Position numbers and translations under genes: made by a program. Positions 1 to 14,700 of a stretch of 64,000 nt of DNA are shown piece by piece; the stretch's first letter is position 1, and each line of letters begins with the position of its first letter. A model generated the notes under the pieces. That model did not search any database. It saw only the letters and a program-made list of their open reading frames with translations, and had not been told where the DNA came from. The DNA is from Lycocorax pyrrhopterus obiensis (taxonomy: Eukaryota; Chordata; Aves; Passeriformes; Paradisaeidae), in NCBI GenBank assembly GCA_014706295.1, contig JACSVZ010000005.1, positions 20,190,172 through 20,254,171 on the forward strand, given 5' to 3'.

Positions 1-93
1 TTGGGCCTCAGACTTGTGTGCTTTTCCCCTTGTACGTGCTGGAAAGCAGAGCTGTGCCTGCAAACTGGTCCTGAGACCGCATTTTGGAGGCCA

Positions 94-169
94 GCGTCTT
101 CAGGGAGCTGAGCCAAACACATTCAGCAGTGGCGTCTTCAGGGAGGTGGGCCAAACACATTCAGCAGTG
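94..169. repeat. Two-copy 38-bp tandem repeat
   Basis: Two adjacent 38-bp units (94-131 and 132-169) share the core CCAAACACATTCAGCAGTG and differ at only a few positions in the middle. A short partial third start follows. This is a local minisatellite-like duplication in presumed intron, and no function is suggested. Confidence 0.9.
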
Positions 170-3100
170 GCGTTTTGCTGCCAGCCTTGCCTCTCCTTTC
201 CTCACCAGCCAGCCCTGGCAATGCAGGGCCTCTGCTCCTGTCTGCAGCTCATGTTGCCTCGTTCTTCTCCCTGTGGCGTGAGCAAACCACCCTCCTCAAA
301 GGGTAAAGCCAGCAGCATTTACATTATTAATATTAGCCAAGAGTAACCTTGGGTTTCTGGTTGGGAAGATGATGGTAAAATGCTGACTACTGCTCACACT
401 TGCCTAAAAAAGCAGGAGATAAATTCTTTTGGGATGTGGCTCTAAACCCTTCTGAGCTTCTGTGTGTACTTAAGCAGATATATTTTGAAACCTTTTATGG
501 GCATATTGCAATGTTCCACTGGTTGTGGCATGCCACCTCCTGCTCCTGAAGCTTGCTTTCCCATTTTGGGGGCAAAGTCCTCCAGACCAAGATTCTGGTT
601 CTGCAAAATACTTAAGCCTGATTTTAAGTGTTGTAGAATTCTTGCGAGCAGCAAAGAGCTCCTTGTGCTGGACTGAGCTGTTGCACCAAGTTTTGAGCGT
701 GGGAAGTGGTCTTCTCAGCCAGTCTCTAAAGGGGAAGAGCTGCCCATGGTCGTTTCTTCTGCCACCTTTGGCTTTTGGGAGTTTCTTTGCATGCACACCT
801 TGAGTTTGCAGCTGGGATCTGCAAGCACAAGCTCCGTGCCTGTGACCCAGCACAACTGCAGGGGGATACTCTGTGAGCCCCAGGGTCTTCCTCTGCACAG
901 GGAGGAGGGAGATGAGGTGCTGGGCCCAGATAGCAAGTGTCTGTGCTTGCATTTACCCCTACCTGCTGTGAGTCAGAATTGGCCAAGGGAGCACAAAGGG
1001 TGGGTGTGTGTGTACAGTGAGCTCTGGTACCTCGTGTGGTGCCATGTTGCAAAATGTGGCACTGCCAAATTCTTCTAGGGAAGAAGTTCAAGCATTACAT
1101 CTTCCAGCCCTGACGTGTAGCAGTAGCTAACACTGGGATTGAAATAGAAGCACCAAACCTACAAGTCTCTATGCCTGGACAGAGCCTGGGGCAAAGAGGA
1201 TGCTTCGCTGTGATGTCCTGTCTTGCTGCAGTGCCGGTGAAGCTACCTAGGGACTTCTCATGCTCCTGATTACATTAGGCCAGCAAAACAAGCTGGGGGG
1301 AAGGTGGTGAAAGACACCTTCAAGGGGAGTGACTGAATGAGTTTGTGGAGTTGGTGGATTTCTTCAGCGGCATAGCATCAGTTTGATGTAATCCCTTAGC
1401 TGACAATAGCTTTCTGCCACTTGGTTCACCCTTCTGAAGGAGGGTGCAGTAACATGCTTTTATGTAATTGAGTTGTTTGAAAACTTTAAAACAAATATAA
1501 ACAAGATGTGCCAGGCTTTTTGGAGAGCCCGTCATCTGACATCTCCCACAGAGCATTTCAATAAGTGGTTAGATTTCCAAGTGAGGAACTGAGCTCTTTG
1601 AAAATCTGCCCCTATAAATATGTTTTGCTGATATTAAAATAAATGCTTTGAAGACTTTGGGTGAATGTTGCCCCATACAGGCGCAGTTTTACTTCTGGCT
1701 TATTAATACTGTTTTATTGCTATTCATAAAACAGTAGGGATCCAGGCACTGACTGCCTTCCTCACCCCATATAGTCCTTATGCCGTGTCTGATGACGGTC
1801 TTTTGATTAGAGGAAAGGCCAAGGATTTGGAAAACCAGCTTTCAGAGCCTTGTGATGATGCAAACTGCTTCAAAGTGTTGTAATGTCGGTCTCTGTGCCT
1901 AATTGCACTTTTTGACCCCACAGGAGCAGTAAAAAAAAAGAAGTCTTTGAAGACTGAGTGTAGCTGAGCTGCTGTAGTAGCAGGACTCTGGGTGTTTTAG
2001 ACAGGTGTCCTAACTGAGTAAGCCTTTCAAACCCTGGCTCCTTCCAAAGGAATATCTATCAAACGTGCTTAGTTCTGTGAGCTTACCAGCCTGTTAGGAA
2101 ATCCCCCCTGTTCTGTAATGGCAGTGAAAATATCCAGCTAAATCGTAGCTAATGTATTAGGATAGTAAAATCTTTCTGCTGTCCACACAGTAGAAAGTAC
2201 ATGGCACAAAAGTAATGCTGATCTCTCGGGAGCCCTAGGCTTTACGTCTGGCTCTCTGAACATCTGGTTAGTGTTTGGCCTTGGTTTAGGATTTCAGTGA
2301 CATGGTTACTCGGTGTCCCCACCGTCAGAGGAGCTGGATGCTGGAGTGAGGATTATTAACCACTAACTCTGTGGTTTTACCTCCTCTATCTGAAGCCAGC
2401 ACCTGGGAATGGCTCAGTGCTGTTCTCTGCATGCTTCAGCTCCAAGCTGGAAAGCTGAGACTTGGAGGTGCCTTTCTGCAACATTTTGCTTAAAGCTGTG
2501 AGGAAGAATCATATTCCTGAGAGGGCACAATTGGCTTGCTGGGACATGAGCATACTCAAATAAAGCAATTCCCCAAGTTTGTAATGAAATGTTACGGCAG
2601 ATGGCCCACTTACAGTGCGGGATATTATTAGAACCATGATCGGTGCTAATAAGGTCATTGGTGGTGGGGGAGGAGGTCAGTGACTGACCTTGTTTGGAAG
2701 GTGGCAGCCTGTGCTCTGGGAAGGAGTTTTCCTCTTACAGTAGTGGAATGTGAATGTTTAAAACAAGCTACTTTGTGTATTAATCTGGCTGCTCAGTAGA
2801 GAGAAAGACCCACCACCCAGTCCAGCTAACTGCTGTGCGGGTGCTGCTGGCCCCCACCCCTTGCTGAGGTAGGTGCACAGAGCACCATTAACAAGTGAGG
2901 CAAATTCTACTTGAATTAACAGTCCTGGGAATGGGAACCAGGAGCAGTTTAGCTGGTACTCCAGAATGGGTACGGTATCACAGTTCATTGCCCTGGTGAG
3001 TGGTCTCTGAGTTTTATCTTGCTTCTGACCATACTCTGCATTAACACAGCACTAACTTTTAGCTGTTCTCTTACACTGGTGTCAGAAAAAAACCCAAAAC

Positions 3101-6100
3101 AACCACTACAGATAGGAGTGTTGGAATCCAGCTGAGTTGCATGAATGATGTCCACATCCCTGCCCAGCAGTACCCACACCAGGTTCTGACGGGGATTTAA
3201 GCCAGTAGCCTGAAACATGGTGCTTTAACTCTGTCTCATTACTTCTTCTTTGCCTTATCAACTCTGGGGTGCTGTGATCAGCTCTGGGTGAATAGTGGGA
3301 GGAGACAACTCTTAAACAGAGGGGTATTTGGGAAAGTGTGGAGTTTCTGGGGGTGCAGAGGTGGCCAGGGCAGCACCAACACGGTGGAGTTGCAGCCAGC
3401 GTGCCTGAGAACACGGCCATCATGACCGTGCTTCCCTAAGTCTCTGTTATCCGCAGGGGCATGGCTGGTGCTGGGAACAGTCACACGGAGATTAGGTCCT
3501 TAAAGAGCCCTGCTTCAACCGAGCAGAGTTTGAATACAAAACCTCAGCGTGTAATCCCAATGGTGTTGGCCAATCCCACTGATCTACGTTTCTTCCTCCT
3601 GCTGTCCATTTCTGAAGGATCAGAGCATGGGTAAGGCTTGTGGCCTTTATGTGCTGCTTGATCCCAAATGGTCGGTTTGTGCAGTGTTGTGCTGCATGCA
3701 GTGCTTGGGCTCTGTTCCCACAGTCCCCTCCACATGATGCTCCAGATAACAAACCCAGGATGAGTTTGTCAGGAGAAAGAAGAGCCTCATGGGGTTGGAC
3801 ATTTCAGCCCATGCAGTAGCACTTTAGTGCTCAGGGTGGTGGGAAGTTGAAAGCCAGACATATATAGATGAGCCTTTAAGGAGGGCTTTGCCATACCATC
3901 CAGGTATGGCAGAGATGATGGTGTTTTAGGTCAGCTGTAGGAAGGACAGCTCTTTCCTCCCTGTGAGGGAATCTTGTTTCATAAACCAGCAGACTTTCAA
4001 GACAGAGAGTTGTCTTTGGAGGGAATGTTGCTTCTTCCTAAACATTGTAGGGGAAGGTGTTAAAAGATGCTCCTGCTAATGCAGAAACCCTCCAAATCTT
4101 GCTCCAATGGTGCAAGACTTGCAGCCTTATTCTAATGCCCTGTTTCTTCTTTCTGCTCCATTTCCTCCTCCCCTCTGGGCCTATTTGTCTCCAAGCCCTC
4201 CTGCAGCTCCCCTGTCCTCTTTGTCCCTGTTGTGGTGTCTGCAGGGACTGTACAAGGCAGCCCAGGAAGTCTCTTGCTCTCCTCTCCTGTTTCTTCAGCA
4301 GTCATTTTTATTTCTCAGTGCATCTGGTGCCCTTGCAGATAAAGAGGTAATCACGGTTACCTCCCCTGGAGACTTTGACTCCCTGCTGTGTCAATCCTGT
4401 TGCCTGTAAAACCTCGGTGATGCGCTGCAGGGTAGGAGCTGGAGCAAGGCAGGCTGAGTGACTCCGGTGCTTGGAGCTGGAAAGCCATCAAGGTTGGTAA
4501 AAGCAAGACAGGGATGTCTGAGTCCTTCTCTGAGCTGCAAGGGATGACCTCGAGGGAAGGAGGTGACTCTGGGGAGGAGCAGTGCAGCTCCCCAAGCCAC
4601 TTTCCCATAGGACTGGGGAGCTCAGGGATGTGGCAGGGACCCCAGCTACCCATCACTGCCAGCTCTGTCAGCATCTGCTGGCTGGCATGTCACAGCAGGG
4701 TGCGGATTACCCCCACACAGCCCAGGTCATGCTTGTCACCAAAGCCCACTCAGACTGCTCTTTGCCATCCTTCGGAGAGTTGGGGGTGGGGGGAATCCTT
4801 TGGGGGGTGAGAGACAAATGGGCAGGATCACTTTTAGCTAGCAATGCAGAGGTGGGATGGGCAGGCTGCCGGGAGGCAGGAGCTTGGGAGGCATCAAGGG
4901 CATCACAGCTGCAGCAGCCCAGCACAGAGCAACTGGAATGCAGTCTGGGTGTTGCTGAGGCTTCCCATAGCTGCCTGGGGTTTTTCTACCAAGTCTGGTG
5001 TATTTAGACTGAAAACTCTTCAGGCTGGGACTGTCTCATTTTGTGTTTGGGTAGTAATTGGACCAGGAACCTGAGCTGTAGCATTGATGAGTATTTGTAT
5101 TCCCACAGCCAGAAATCCCCTCCTGCGGCCTTGTGCGATAAAGCACAGATTGAATTAAGAGGATTTTCATTGTTGTTTTGTGTTTCTCTGCATGGGTTTT
5201 TGAAGAGTCCCCAGTAATATAAAATCTTTAGAAGTCTTTACTTGGAATAGAGCTCACATTAGGTAGGACAAAAACACTACTGAAAACTGGGGGTTTTTTT
5301 CTGTTTTGATTGTGCTAATTCTTAGAGAATGAGTGTAAGCATCCTTTTGGTGCTTAGCCCAGTCAGGAGAAAAGTGTTAGCACTTTTTTTACTTTGTCCT
5401 TCTTGGCCTGTATCAGAGGCATTTGAAGAAAAGTTTGTGCAGGGATTTCTGCTGGAGTCCTATCAGAAGTCCATCTATCTTGGTTTAAAACAGTTAGAGC
5501 ATTTTTCCAGCAAGTGTTGGAGCGTTTGCTTTTGTAGGCACTGGTCCTGCTGCATTCCAGACTTGCTAATGACCCTGGAGCTTCTTTGCAGCTACTCCTC
5601 TCACGTGGTGGAGAGACTGCAGATGTCCTCAAGAGAGGTCACTCTTCCTTGCAGAAAAAATCCCTCCGATCCCTCCTATCCCCATCTATATGGGCCCATC
5701 CCACCTATAAGCAAATGAACGTTTGCATTCCAGCTGACTCATCCCGACTGTGCCCGGTGAGGGCAGTGAAAGGTGTTTTTCGTGCTGCCCTTTTAGGAAC
5801 GGAATTGTGCTGCATCTGAAGGTATCTTTTGTCAGTAGCAAAAGCAAAATACTTGAGGTCAGGTGTCTGCTGCCTAAGGAAGTCGTGTTGTTTAAAATTG
5901 CTTTTTAATAGAAAACAGCCTTCAAAAGGTAACCCTTGCATTCCTCTTCTCAGGCAGTCTGTACTGCACTGGTGAACGGGACAAGGATAAGCAGCTCAGG
6001 GCAGGAGTTCGGAAAGCAGAGCAGCAATACAGAAAAACCCCATGGTAATTTGATCAATTTGCTTTTATGCATCAAGTCTGAATAAGCAAGCACATCCACA

Positions 6101-9100
6101 TGAACATGCTTTAGTTGCTTCTGCCTCCCCCAGCTTTTCTCTTGTGCTCTCAAACTTAAATAAGCTAATCTAGCGGTTATTAAGAACATGAACTCCAAAA
6201 CACCAAGCAAATGAAAGGAAAGCCCTGATCAGTTCCGTTCTTGTTGGTCAGCTGGGACAGACACACATCTATGCACACGCAGGACACATTCTTTTCTTAG
6301 CTGTTCTGGCACTTTATACCAGTGCTGCTCAGAGGAGAATTTAGGTCAGCCCAAAAGTTGCATCCTGCAGGAGTAAGTAGATACATCCACCTAACTAGGC
6401 ATGCAGCCTTTTCAGTGTCCTGTCTTACAGCTCTTGTTACAGCAAAGGGAACAGATCTCATCAGTGGCTACGTGGAATTAACCTCTCAGCAGCTGAAATA
6501 ATGGTTTCTACAAAATGCATTATCAGTTAATCCCCATTCCTGGCATCACATGGAGAAAGCAGACACCACTCTTGCTAGGTTTTGGGGTCTTTGAGCTGTA
6601 CATCAGTGTAGAGACCTAGAGACCCTGAATTTTGGCTATCTAGGTCAGCATGGAATGCAGGGTGAGCAGAAAGCCTCCTTGAGCAGTCTGGTTTCCAGTG
6701 TCTATGTTGGCTTACTGTTCCTGGGAAGGGTTTGTTACTTGAGTGTGCTCAGTTAGGGACAAGAGCATGGATCTGCTTTGGCTGCATGTGGTTGGGAGTG
6801 TGAATCTGCACAGACCCTCATGAGCCTGCATAACAGACTGTGGGAACAGGGATCTATGAGGGCTGTTGTAATTAGAACAGGTAGAAGTTTTGCTCTGGCC
6901 AAGGTTGTTGTAATAAATCCATTGTATATTAACAGGTTTTCAGATGCTGGAGCAGAGTTGGGCATTGTGTTCATTAGAGCTGGCTGCCTGTGTGGCACTT
7001 GTGCCTAGTGCATGTGAACTGCACCTAAATATGTCTCCCTAATTGCAGTTTTATCCCAGAATGGTTATTGCCGAATTCTCCTTTTGCCCATAGAGATGTC
7101 AGTGTATTATCTTGGACATTGTGAGCCCATCATGTTTACCTCCATGGAAAAAGGTTGTTGCCACCGCAGCTTGCTATGCTTCTCCATGGGTTCAGTTCCT
7201 AACATTTACACTGCTTTAACCTCCCTTTTACTTGAGATGGTAGCAAATATTGGCCACATATCTGCTTTCTAGTGCCGGGTGCTGCTTAAAGAGCACTTCT
7301 GAAGGTGTGTTTTAAGAGAAAAATCCCCTCTGTGACTTAAATGTGCATATGTTACTGGCTCACTAAATAGATCAGTCTGCAAAAGCTGACCGAGGTGGAA
7401 TATTTGCCTAGGGCAAGGCAAGCTTTCTTTTTATTTTTGCTTGGTTTTTTTCTTTCTTCCTTTCTCTTTAAGCCTTGCTGCCTCCTAGATGGAGGGCTGT
7501 GATTCAATGTCACTTGGACTGAATGTCCTCTTTGGAAGCCAAGGCCCGTGTGAGATGTGTGGTCCTTGCCTGCTGTGCCTAGCAGGCTGCAGAAGCTCTC
7601 TTGAAGGTACTTTTTGTATCTGCACCTTTAATCCTTTGACCAACAGCAAGTTCATTATACTGTGGGCATGAAATATGAGGCCTGGCATGCACCAGAAAGC
7701 TTTGGGGTCCTTGCTTGGAGATGAGCGAGAGTGTGTGGAGTTTGTGGCACACAATCAGCCCTTTTCTGGTAGCTTGGTAGCTTCTCGGCAAAGCTAGAGC
7801 AGAGGGGAAAGGTGTTGCTGTGCACAAATATGCCTGGCATGTGCAGCTGAAACAGGAGCATGAGGGCAAAGCTTGGTCTTTGGTGAACTGAACTGTAGTC
7901 TGGAAAAGTAGCTGGAGACATCAGTGGACCATCAGGGTGAGGAGCAAGGCAAGCTGGCTTTGCTGTCTGCTGTGGGGCAAATCCTAGCCAAGAGCAGAAA
8001 GGTGCCCTGTGCCTTGGAACATCAAAGCCCTGGCTCTGACAGATGTCAGGGAGCAAATCCTGCGGTGGCAACTGAGGCCATCACCCTCCTGTATCGCTGC
8101 ATCTGCTGTTGCCCTGCAGTCACCTCCTTTGTTGGTTTAAGCTATTGCACAGAGGGACTGTCCTGTCATGTTCTGACACATCTTGGTGTTTCCACCTGAA
8201 GTGTGGAAAGCCGGACTGGCAGAGCCCAGCCACATCGTTCCCTGCTCAGGGTGCTACTGCATTACCCCCTGGCAGTCCCACAGTAAAGGCTGAGGCACAT
8301 CGTGCACAGTTTTGGTTTTTTCCAGGCTGAATATTCTCCCTGGAAATTGTTAGTCCAGATGGAATTAATTTTTTTTAAAGTTTTTTCATTGTCTTTTGAA
8401 AACCAGGGATCTGTTTGTGCCCATTAAGCTGTTGCTTTCTGAGCAAAGCAACAACACAAAAATTGGGCTAATCCTCAGTTGGTAAATGGTTGTATTTTGC
8501 CAAGTTCTTAGAAAAACCCAACCAAACCTAGCCACCTCCATATCTTTTTATTTGCAATTTCATTTTGCTTTCCGAAACACAGTGGGAATGAGGTTTTCTC
8601 AGCATAACTTTGCCCTCTGCAGAACAGGAGGGAGGGTTTGGGTCAGATACTTAGTTATCAATCTCTCTTCTTCCCTATTTGCCTTTTCCCTTGTGTAAAC
8701 TTGAGGCGTGAGGCTGCTGGAGATGGTCACATGTCCGATATTTGTATTCATGAACACAGTACTTTAACATTTATTCTCCTGGGCTTTAATGTACTTTGCT
8801 TGTTTCTGTCTACGTGTGGTCTGCCTGCTGCAATGGTAATATTCAACAGACACTGTAGGTAGAGGAGGGTCAGAAGCATCAACTTTCCATATGACCTTGA
8901 CAGGTTCAGCTGGTGAAAGTTACAGAATTGGATTATGGGATTTACAACGAAAAGATGGTTTAAGGAACAAGAGAAACTGCACTTGCTATTTTCAAATGCT
9001 AGCCTGGTGTAATAGCAATCAGGAGGGACACAATTAAGGGAGACGGAAGGTAGAAGACATAAGTGAAGTTTAATTTTGTTTGTTTATCTGTGGGGTTTTG

Positions 9101-11708
9101 TGGTGTTTTTTTAATACAGTACTTGTGCAATATTGTTCCAGAGAGCTGGCATGGGCTTTTTTTTGTAATTTATTATAGAAGAAAAATCAATAACTTGCCA
9201 GTGTTTCTATCTTCTAGGTAGAATTGATTTTTTTTTTTTTACTTAGAAATAGTCCCACATTGAAGCCCACAGGCATATTAACATTGCTGGGTGTCACCTA
9301 CTCCACATCCTACTCTGTACATGCAGTGATCCCAGGGGTAAACACGCTCTTAAATGTGCTCTCTTTACTGGGCACTAAATGCCTTCTTTTGTAATTGTTA
9401 TCGATCAGTTCCTTCATCAGGTCTGTGGCCAGGCAGGTCTGTTAAGTCTTGTCTTGGAGAGAGCCTCTTTTTGATACTGTATTAAACAAGGCTATTTTAT
9501 TGTGGTTGTAACATTCCTGAACCTAGGAGAGTAGTGGAATAACACTTGGAAGACATTAAAAATGCTCAGTTCAGAACTCTAAATGATGATACTTCTACTC
9601 TGTTTAAACCTCATTTCAAATATGTGGTGGTAACAGACTGATATGGTTCGCAAATGTAGCATAAACCAAAATGTATTGGTGGATACAAAAGAAAAGAGCT
9701 TGATGAAGTCTTTATTCCTGTCTTTTGTGGCATGAGATTGCTGTTATTGGAAGTAGTAATCTCTCAGAAAAATATGTCTTTCTTGTCTGTGGCTCTACAG
9801 CTCAGAAAATACACTTTGACCGTGCCATACTCTTTTAATATATATTTCTTGGACTCGGTAAACACTGTCCATTGCTTGGAGCAAGCTAAAATGTTCCACA
9901 AACCAAAAACATTAAAATCAATACACTTTTTTCGTTGAGCATAACAGAGTGTGCCATTGGCCTCAAAAAAGGCAGCTTGGCAGGGGAACAGAGCTGGAAA
10001 GTGTTGTCAAGATGTAAAAATATAATGAAGGAGCTACAGGGCTTTTCCCCAACAAAATAACTGCTCTCAGTTTTTAAGAACCTTCAAGTATAACAAACAG
10101 CTTGGAATGAAAATCCTGTATGAAAGCAGGAGGACAGCCATGACCTCTTTGTGCTGTCCTGGGGAAACTCACTGGAACATTGCTGTATTCAGCAATGTGC
10201 AAAACTTCACTCACAGCAGCTCTCAGTTCCCTAATTGCCAGGTGAATAAGGATTTGGGAATTTAGGCTAGTGCCTGTGGCTGCTTAGAGTCTATTGGAAT
10301 ACAGTAGTTGCATGTCCCCCCCCGTTCCTAATTAAAATATATTTTAAAATGTCAAGGTGATAGTACTTGTTTTAATACTTGAGCTCTGTGGTAACAAGCC
10401 ATCATTTCTTTCTGGAGCTGGATTTGCCTGCCGAGGTCAGTGGTTTGAAGTGATTGGCAATGGCTGTGAGTGGCTGTCACCAGTTAAGGTGCTACCAAAA
10501 AGGGAGATGAGGATATAGAAACGCTGCTCTCTGCTTTGTTTTTGTCTCCTGCTCTGGTTTGAGCTGTGTAACAAAAACAAGCATGACAAGCATTTTGAGG
10601 CTGCAGATTTTAAGCGAGTCCTAGATAAGCATGTTTGAGTTCCAGCAGAGCACATCTGATCTTGCAAACCCCCCTGTCTAAATGCTTTGCACTTTTACAC
10701 AGACTATTTGAAAGGACCAGCATGTGCAGTAGGGCTTGGCCACGCTGTGCGTCTGTTTGTTGTCAGCATTTGCAACTGATCACTCTCTTACCCTGGTGCG
10801 AGGGAAGCATTGTGATGTGCTCAGTGTACATTTTTAATATATTGGTGAAATTGTTGAGCTGCTAAACTGTTTGTGCCACGTGGTGGGAAGCGTGTCCCCT
10901 GCTTGGGCAGAGTGCTGCTGTCTCTTATATGCCTTTTGGTGGTGACCTGTCCAACTATGCAATAAGTAGATGACCAAAGCCCTATCAGCTTGGCCACGTG
11001 CCACAGGGGTTGGTCATCGTGTGTTGGTGGCAAGGGGCAGCTTTCCAGTCCTGTGATGGGAGAGAGCCTTCCAGCACAGCACATCCCCCTGAGCCAGTGG
11101 CACATAACACAGCCCCTACAGCCTAGTTTGTGTCTGTGGTAGAGGTTGGCTTTCACAGACAAAGGCTGGAATGACAAAGAGATGGAAGTGTTACAGGTCT
11201 TCAGCAGTGTTTGTTCAGCAGTCTCCTCAGCTGGCTGTTGGCAGCTTTTTTTCTGGACTTGAATATATTTTGCAAAAATGATGCTGACATTTTTTACCTT
11301 CTGTCCTTCTTTCCATCTTCCCTGCAAGGCAAAAACATCCCAGCAGAACAGTCACAGGGGGAGGCCGAAGAGCTGCATCAGTGTCTTAGAGCCAGGGATT
11401 GTTGTTTCTGCTTTCCATTCCTTGTGCATTTTTCTAACTCCCTGGACATACAGCTAGACCCTACCTGGACTGAAGTGGTTGTGTTCTGCTGACCTATTCT
11501 TTTAAAGTTGCAGAGGGATATAATGTTTTGGGTTTTCTAAGCTCAAACATTGGTTGGCTTTCCAAGGCTCTGCCCCACAGGTGTAGGGAGAGGAAAACTG
11601 TGTAGACTTTACAAAATGCACCAGGGGCAGACTGGGACTGTGCAAAATGTACCAGCCTCCCTTCAGTGGGGTGAACGCAGAGTGTCTGCTTGGTGTGTTC
11701 CGAGGGTT

Positions 11709-11750
11709 TTCAAGCTGCCTTGAAATGTGTCTTGTCTTCAAGCTGCCTTG
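11709..11750. repeat. Short direct repeat with 28-bp spacing
   Basis: The 14-mer TTCAAGCTGCCTTG occurs at 11709-11722 and again at 11737-11750. It is a minor local duplication in presumed intron. Confidence 0.75.
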
Positions 11751-14700
11751 CATGTGCCACTGAGCTTTGCTTTGAGCTCTCAGTTCAAAAGGACCCAAAA
11801 CTCTTGTCGTAGCTGCCAAATGTCACCTGCTTTCATTTGGAATCATGCAAAACATCAAGGTTCACTCATTTCAGTCAAAATCAAGTCTAGGCTTGCTCAG
11901 AAAGGGCTTGACCTAACGTTCATTGAAGCCATGAAGTTCAGTTGCTGTTTTAGTGACAGGCTGCGGCTGCCTTGAGAGTGCTGGGAACGTTGGTAGCCCT
12001 GAGAGCTTGTGATAGCTATTCTGGTTTTTCCACTGAAGCTGTGTGGAAAGGCAGGTCTGACTCTTGTTCTCTGTACCCTGACAAAAGACGTGTCCCTGTT
12101 CACCTCAACAGCCCTGGGTCAGAGCTGACATGCTGCTGCTGCAGCTCAGAGCATCATTCAGAACAGCATAAAATCTGCAAACAATTCTTGAGTGACCACA
12201 GGGGAGCTGAGTTGGGCCAAAATAACACCTGGGGTGATTTTAGCAGTTTTCTTCTCATCTGTCTGCGCAGGCTCAGGGAGGTGACTCTTTGGACCCAGAG
12301 GTGGGAATTTCAAAGTTAGGCAAAACTCATCCTAGAGATGTAAAACTGTGGTTTGTGCTTTTTATGGGCTGTTTGAATTCTATTTCCAGCAAATTCTGTA
12401 TTCATGACCTGTACTCTTTATTGGCTAGAACATGCATTTCACAGGCTCTGTATCATCCCTAGCTGGAAACTACCAGATTAACCTTAACTCTAGCATTTTT
12501 ATTCACACACATTGGAATTGAAACTTTTGTATAGTAGGAAGTCTGTGTTGTTACCCTTGTCTTCGAGGCTGATTGCCATCTGGTAATACTAACTAGAAGA
12601 TACATTTTGCTTTTTCTTTCCAGCTATGATCTATTCACAGCAGGATCCTCGCCATAACAGCAGTCTTTGGGCTCTCTGTAAATGGGTGTTACACCTGCGT
12701 TTGAAAAATGTCAGCAGCCAGCTGTGCTGTATTTTTTATTGCTGTTACAAGTAACTTTAGACCACCAGCTTCTTTGTACCCAATATTGTATAAGCAGGAC
12801 TGCTGGCATAGGAGGAGTGCAGAGCACGGACTCTCCAGAATGCCAGCATCTGTCCCGAGAGGAGCAGAAAAAGCAGTAGAACTGGAAAGCCTTTGAGATG
12901 AGTTATTTCAGAGAGGGAGGATGGAGTGCTGGCATTAGGTTTGGGAGTCTTTGACACAGCACAAATCCACTTCCAAACAAGACGGGGAACAAAGCATAGA
13001 ATAAACTTCGACGTGACTATCCACAACAGCTTGGAAAACTGAGTTCAGTGGCAGTCTGGAAGGATGTGCTTGGCACAACTGTTTGGTTTTGTTTTGTTCT
13101 GGTGGCTTGAATGATGGAATAGAGAGAGTATGCTTAACAGAGTATACTCTGAGGGTAGGGTGCTCTGAGCTGGGAGGAATTACAGATACTCTTTAGAGAA
13201 CCAGATGTGGAGTTGCAGATAGTCTTGACAGGCTGGAAAAGTAATCCATAAAAAGGCGAGTGAGTTCAGTAAAAGCTGTATGAAATAACAGCATTGGACT
13301 GAATCAGCTGCCTCACACAGGGTGCAGCATAGCTGAGTCTGGAGTAGTTCTGGAAAAGGCTTGTTGAGAGTGATGTTGTTAGTAGGAAAGAAAATGCCAT
13401 GCAGAGATGTAAAAACAGCAGTGTCATCTGCAGGACATGTGAAAAAATCTGTGTACCTGCACAGCACTGGTCAGGGGTTAGGTGGAGCACCCCATGCAGG
13501 TAGCCACAGCAGCAGGGACTGGGGAAGTAGCCTAAGGAAAAGCTTGGAAACTGTGCTGGGAGAGCTGAAAGAGGATGGTTTGCATAGTCTAGAGCTGAGA
13601 ATTTTAAGGAAGGGGGTAGATCTGACCACAGCCTTTAAGTATGGGCCCTTCCTCAAGGAGGAAGGGAATAATTCCTCTTCTGGCCTAAACCAGAAGTTTT
13701 AGGTTTCTGTTGCAAGTGGAGCAAAACTGCAGTTGAAAATCAGCTGTGAGGAGACTGATGTGTTGGAGTCCCATGTCTGGGAAATACACGAGTAATGAGT
13801 ACAAAGAAAATAGGTGATCTGTGTGGGCAATGGGGAGATGTATCACTTCACTACCTTCTTCTAGACCTGCTTTTTAGGATGCTTGTAGGTGGGCTAACAG
13901 CCTTCCATGAGAACATATTCAAGCAGTGTTTTGTACATAATTACGCTTTAAAACTTCTCTGTAGAAGTGAGCTGCTCCGACACTACTAGGAGGAAAGCAT
14001 TGCTCTTAAGCAGAAGTTACCTGATGTATTGGGCCAGGGTCAATGTTCCAGGGAGGTTGCAAGGTTGCAGTTCTTACTGACTCAGTTGGCAGCATAATTT
14101 CTGAAATTTCATTAGCCTGTAGAAAGGACTTGCAGATAAGGTGTGTTCACAGCTGGCTTTGAACTGCAGCGAGTGACAGCTGGGCTGCGTGAATACCTGA
14201 GAGGTAACACTCACTAATGATTGGACTGACTTGTCAGATCCAGTCTCCTTTGTTTTCTTGTTGAAAACACGCTATTTCCATGCTATCTGATGTTTGCCAG
14301 AGGAAGGTGTTTGATCCAGCAGTGAGCTGGACAGCTATCTCCCTTCTTCCAACACAGCTCTGTACGAGTGTGGAAAGAGGAGTGTGGTGCAGCATTGGAA
14401 GTGGCTGGATGAACCATGCAGTGCACTGGAGGTGGCAGGATGTGCCGCTCAATCCAGCGGGCATTCCACTTGCTCAGCCCTGGAGCAGGTTGCTTAGGGA
14501 CAAACGGTTGTGGGCACAAAGCACTTGAATAGAGGTGGTGCATTGGTGGTTTGCTGTCCTGAGAGGGTAACTTTGAAGCTGCAAGTCCTTATAGGATCAG
14601 TGAAGGACTTAGAGCTTGGGCATTACCAGGTACCAAGTCTACCTCCCAAGACCTCTCTCTTCTTAGAGAGCAGATGGCAGCAGGGGTAGACCTGGAACAG

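Noticed and set aside
13360..13710. Possible second CR1 fragment
   Set aside because: A few phrases recall CR1 but I could not follow the consensus for more than short pieces and the diagnostic 3' end is missing.
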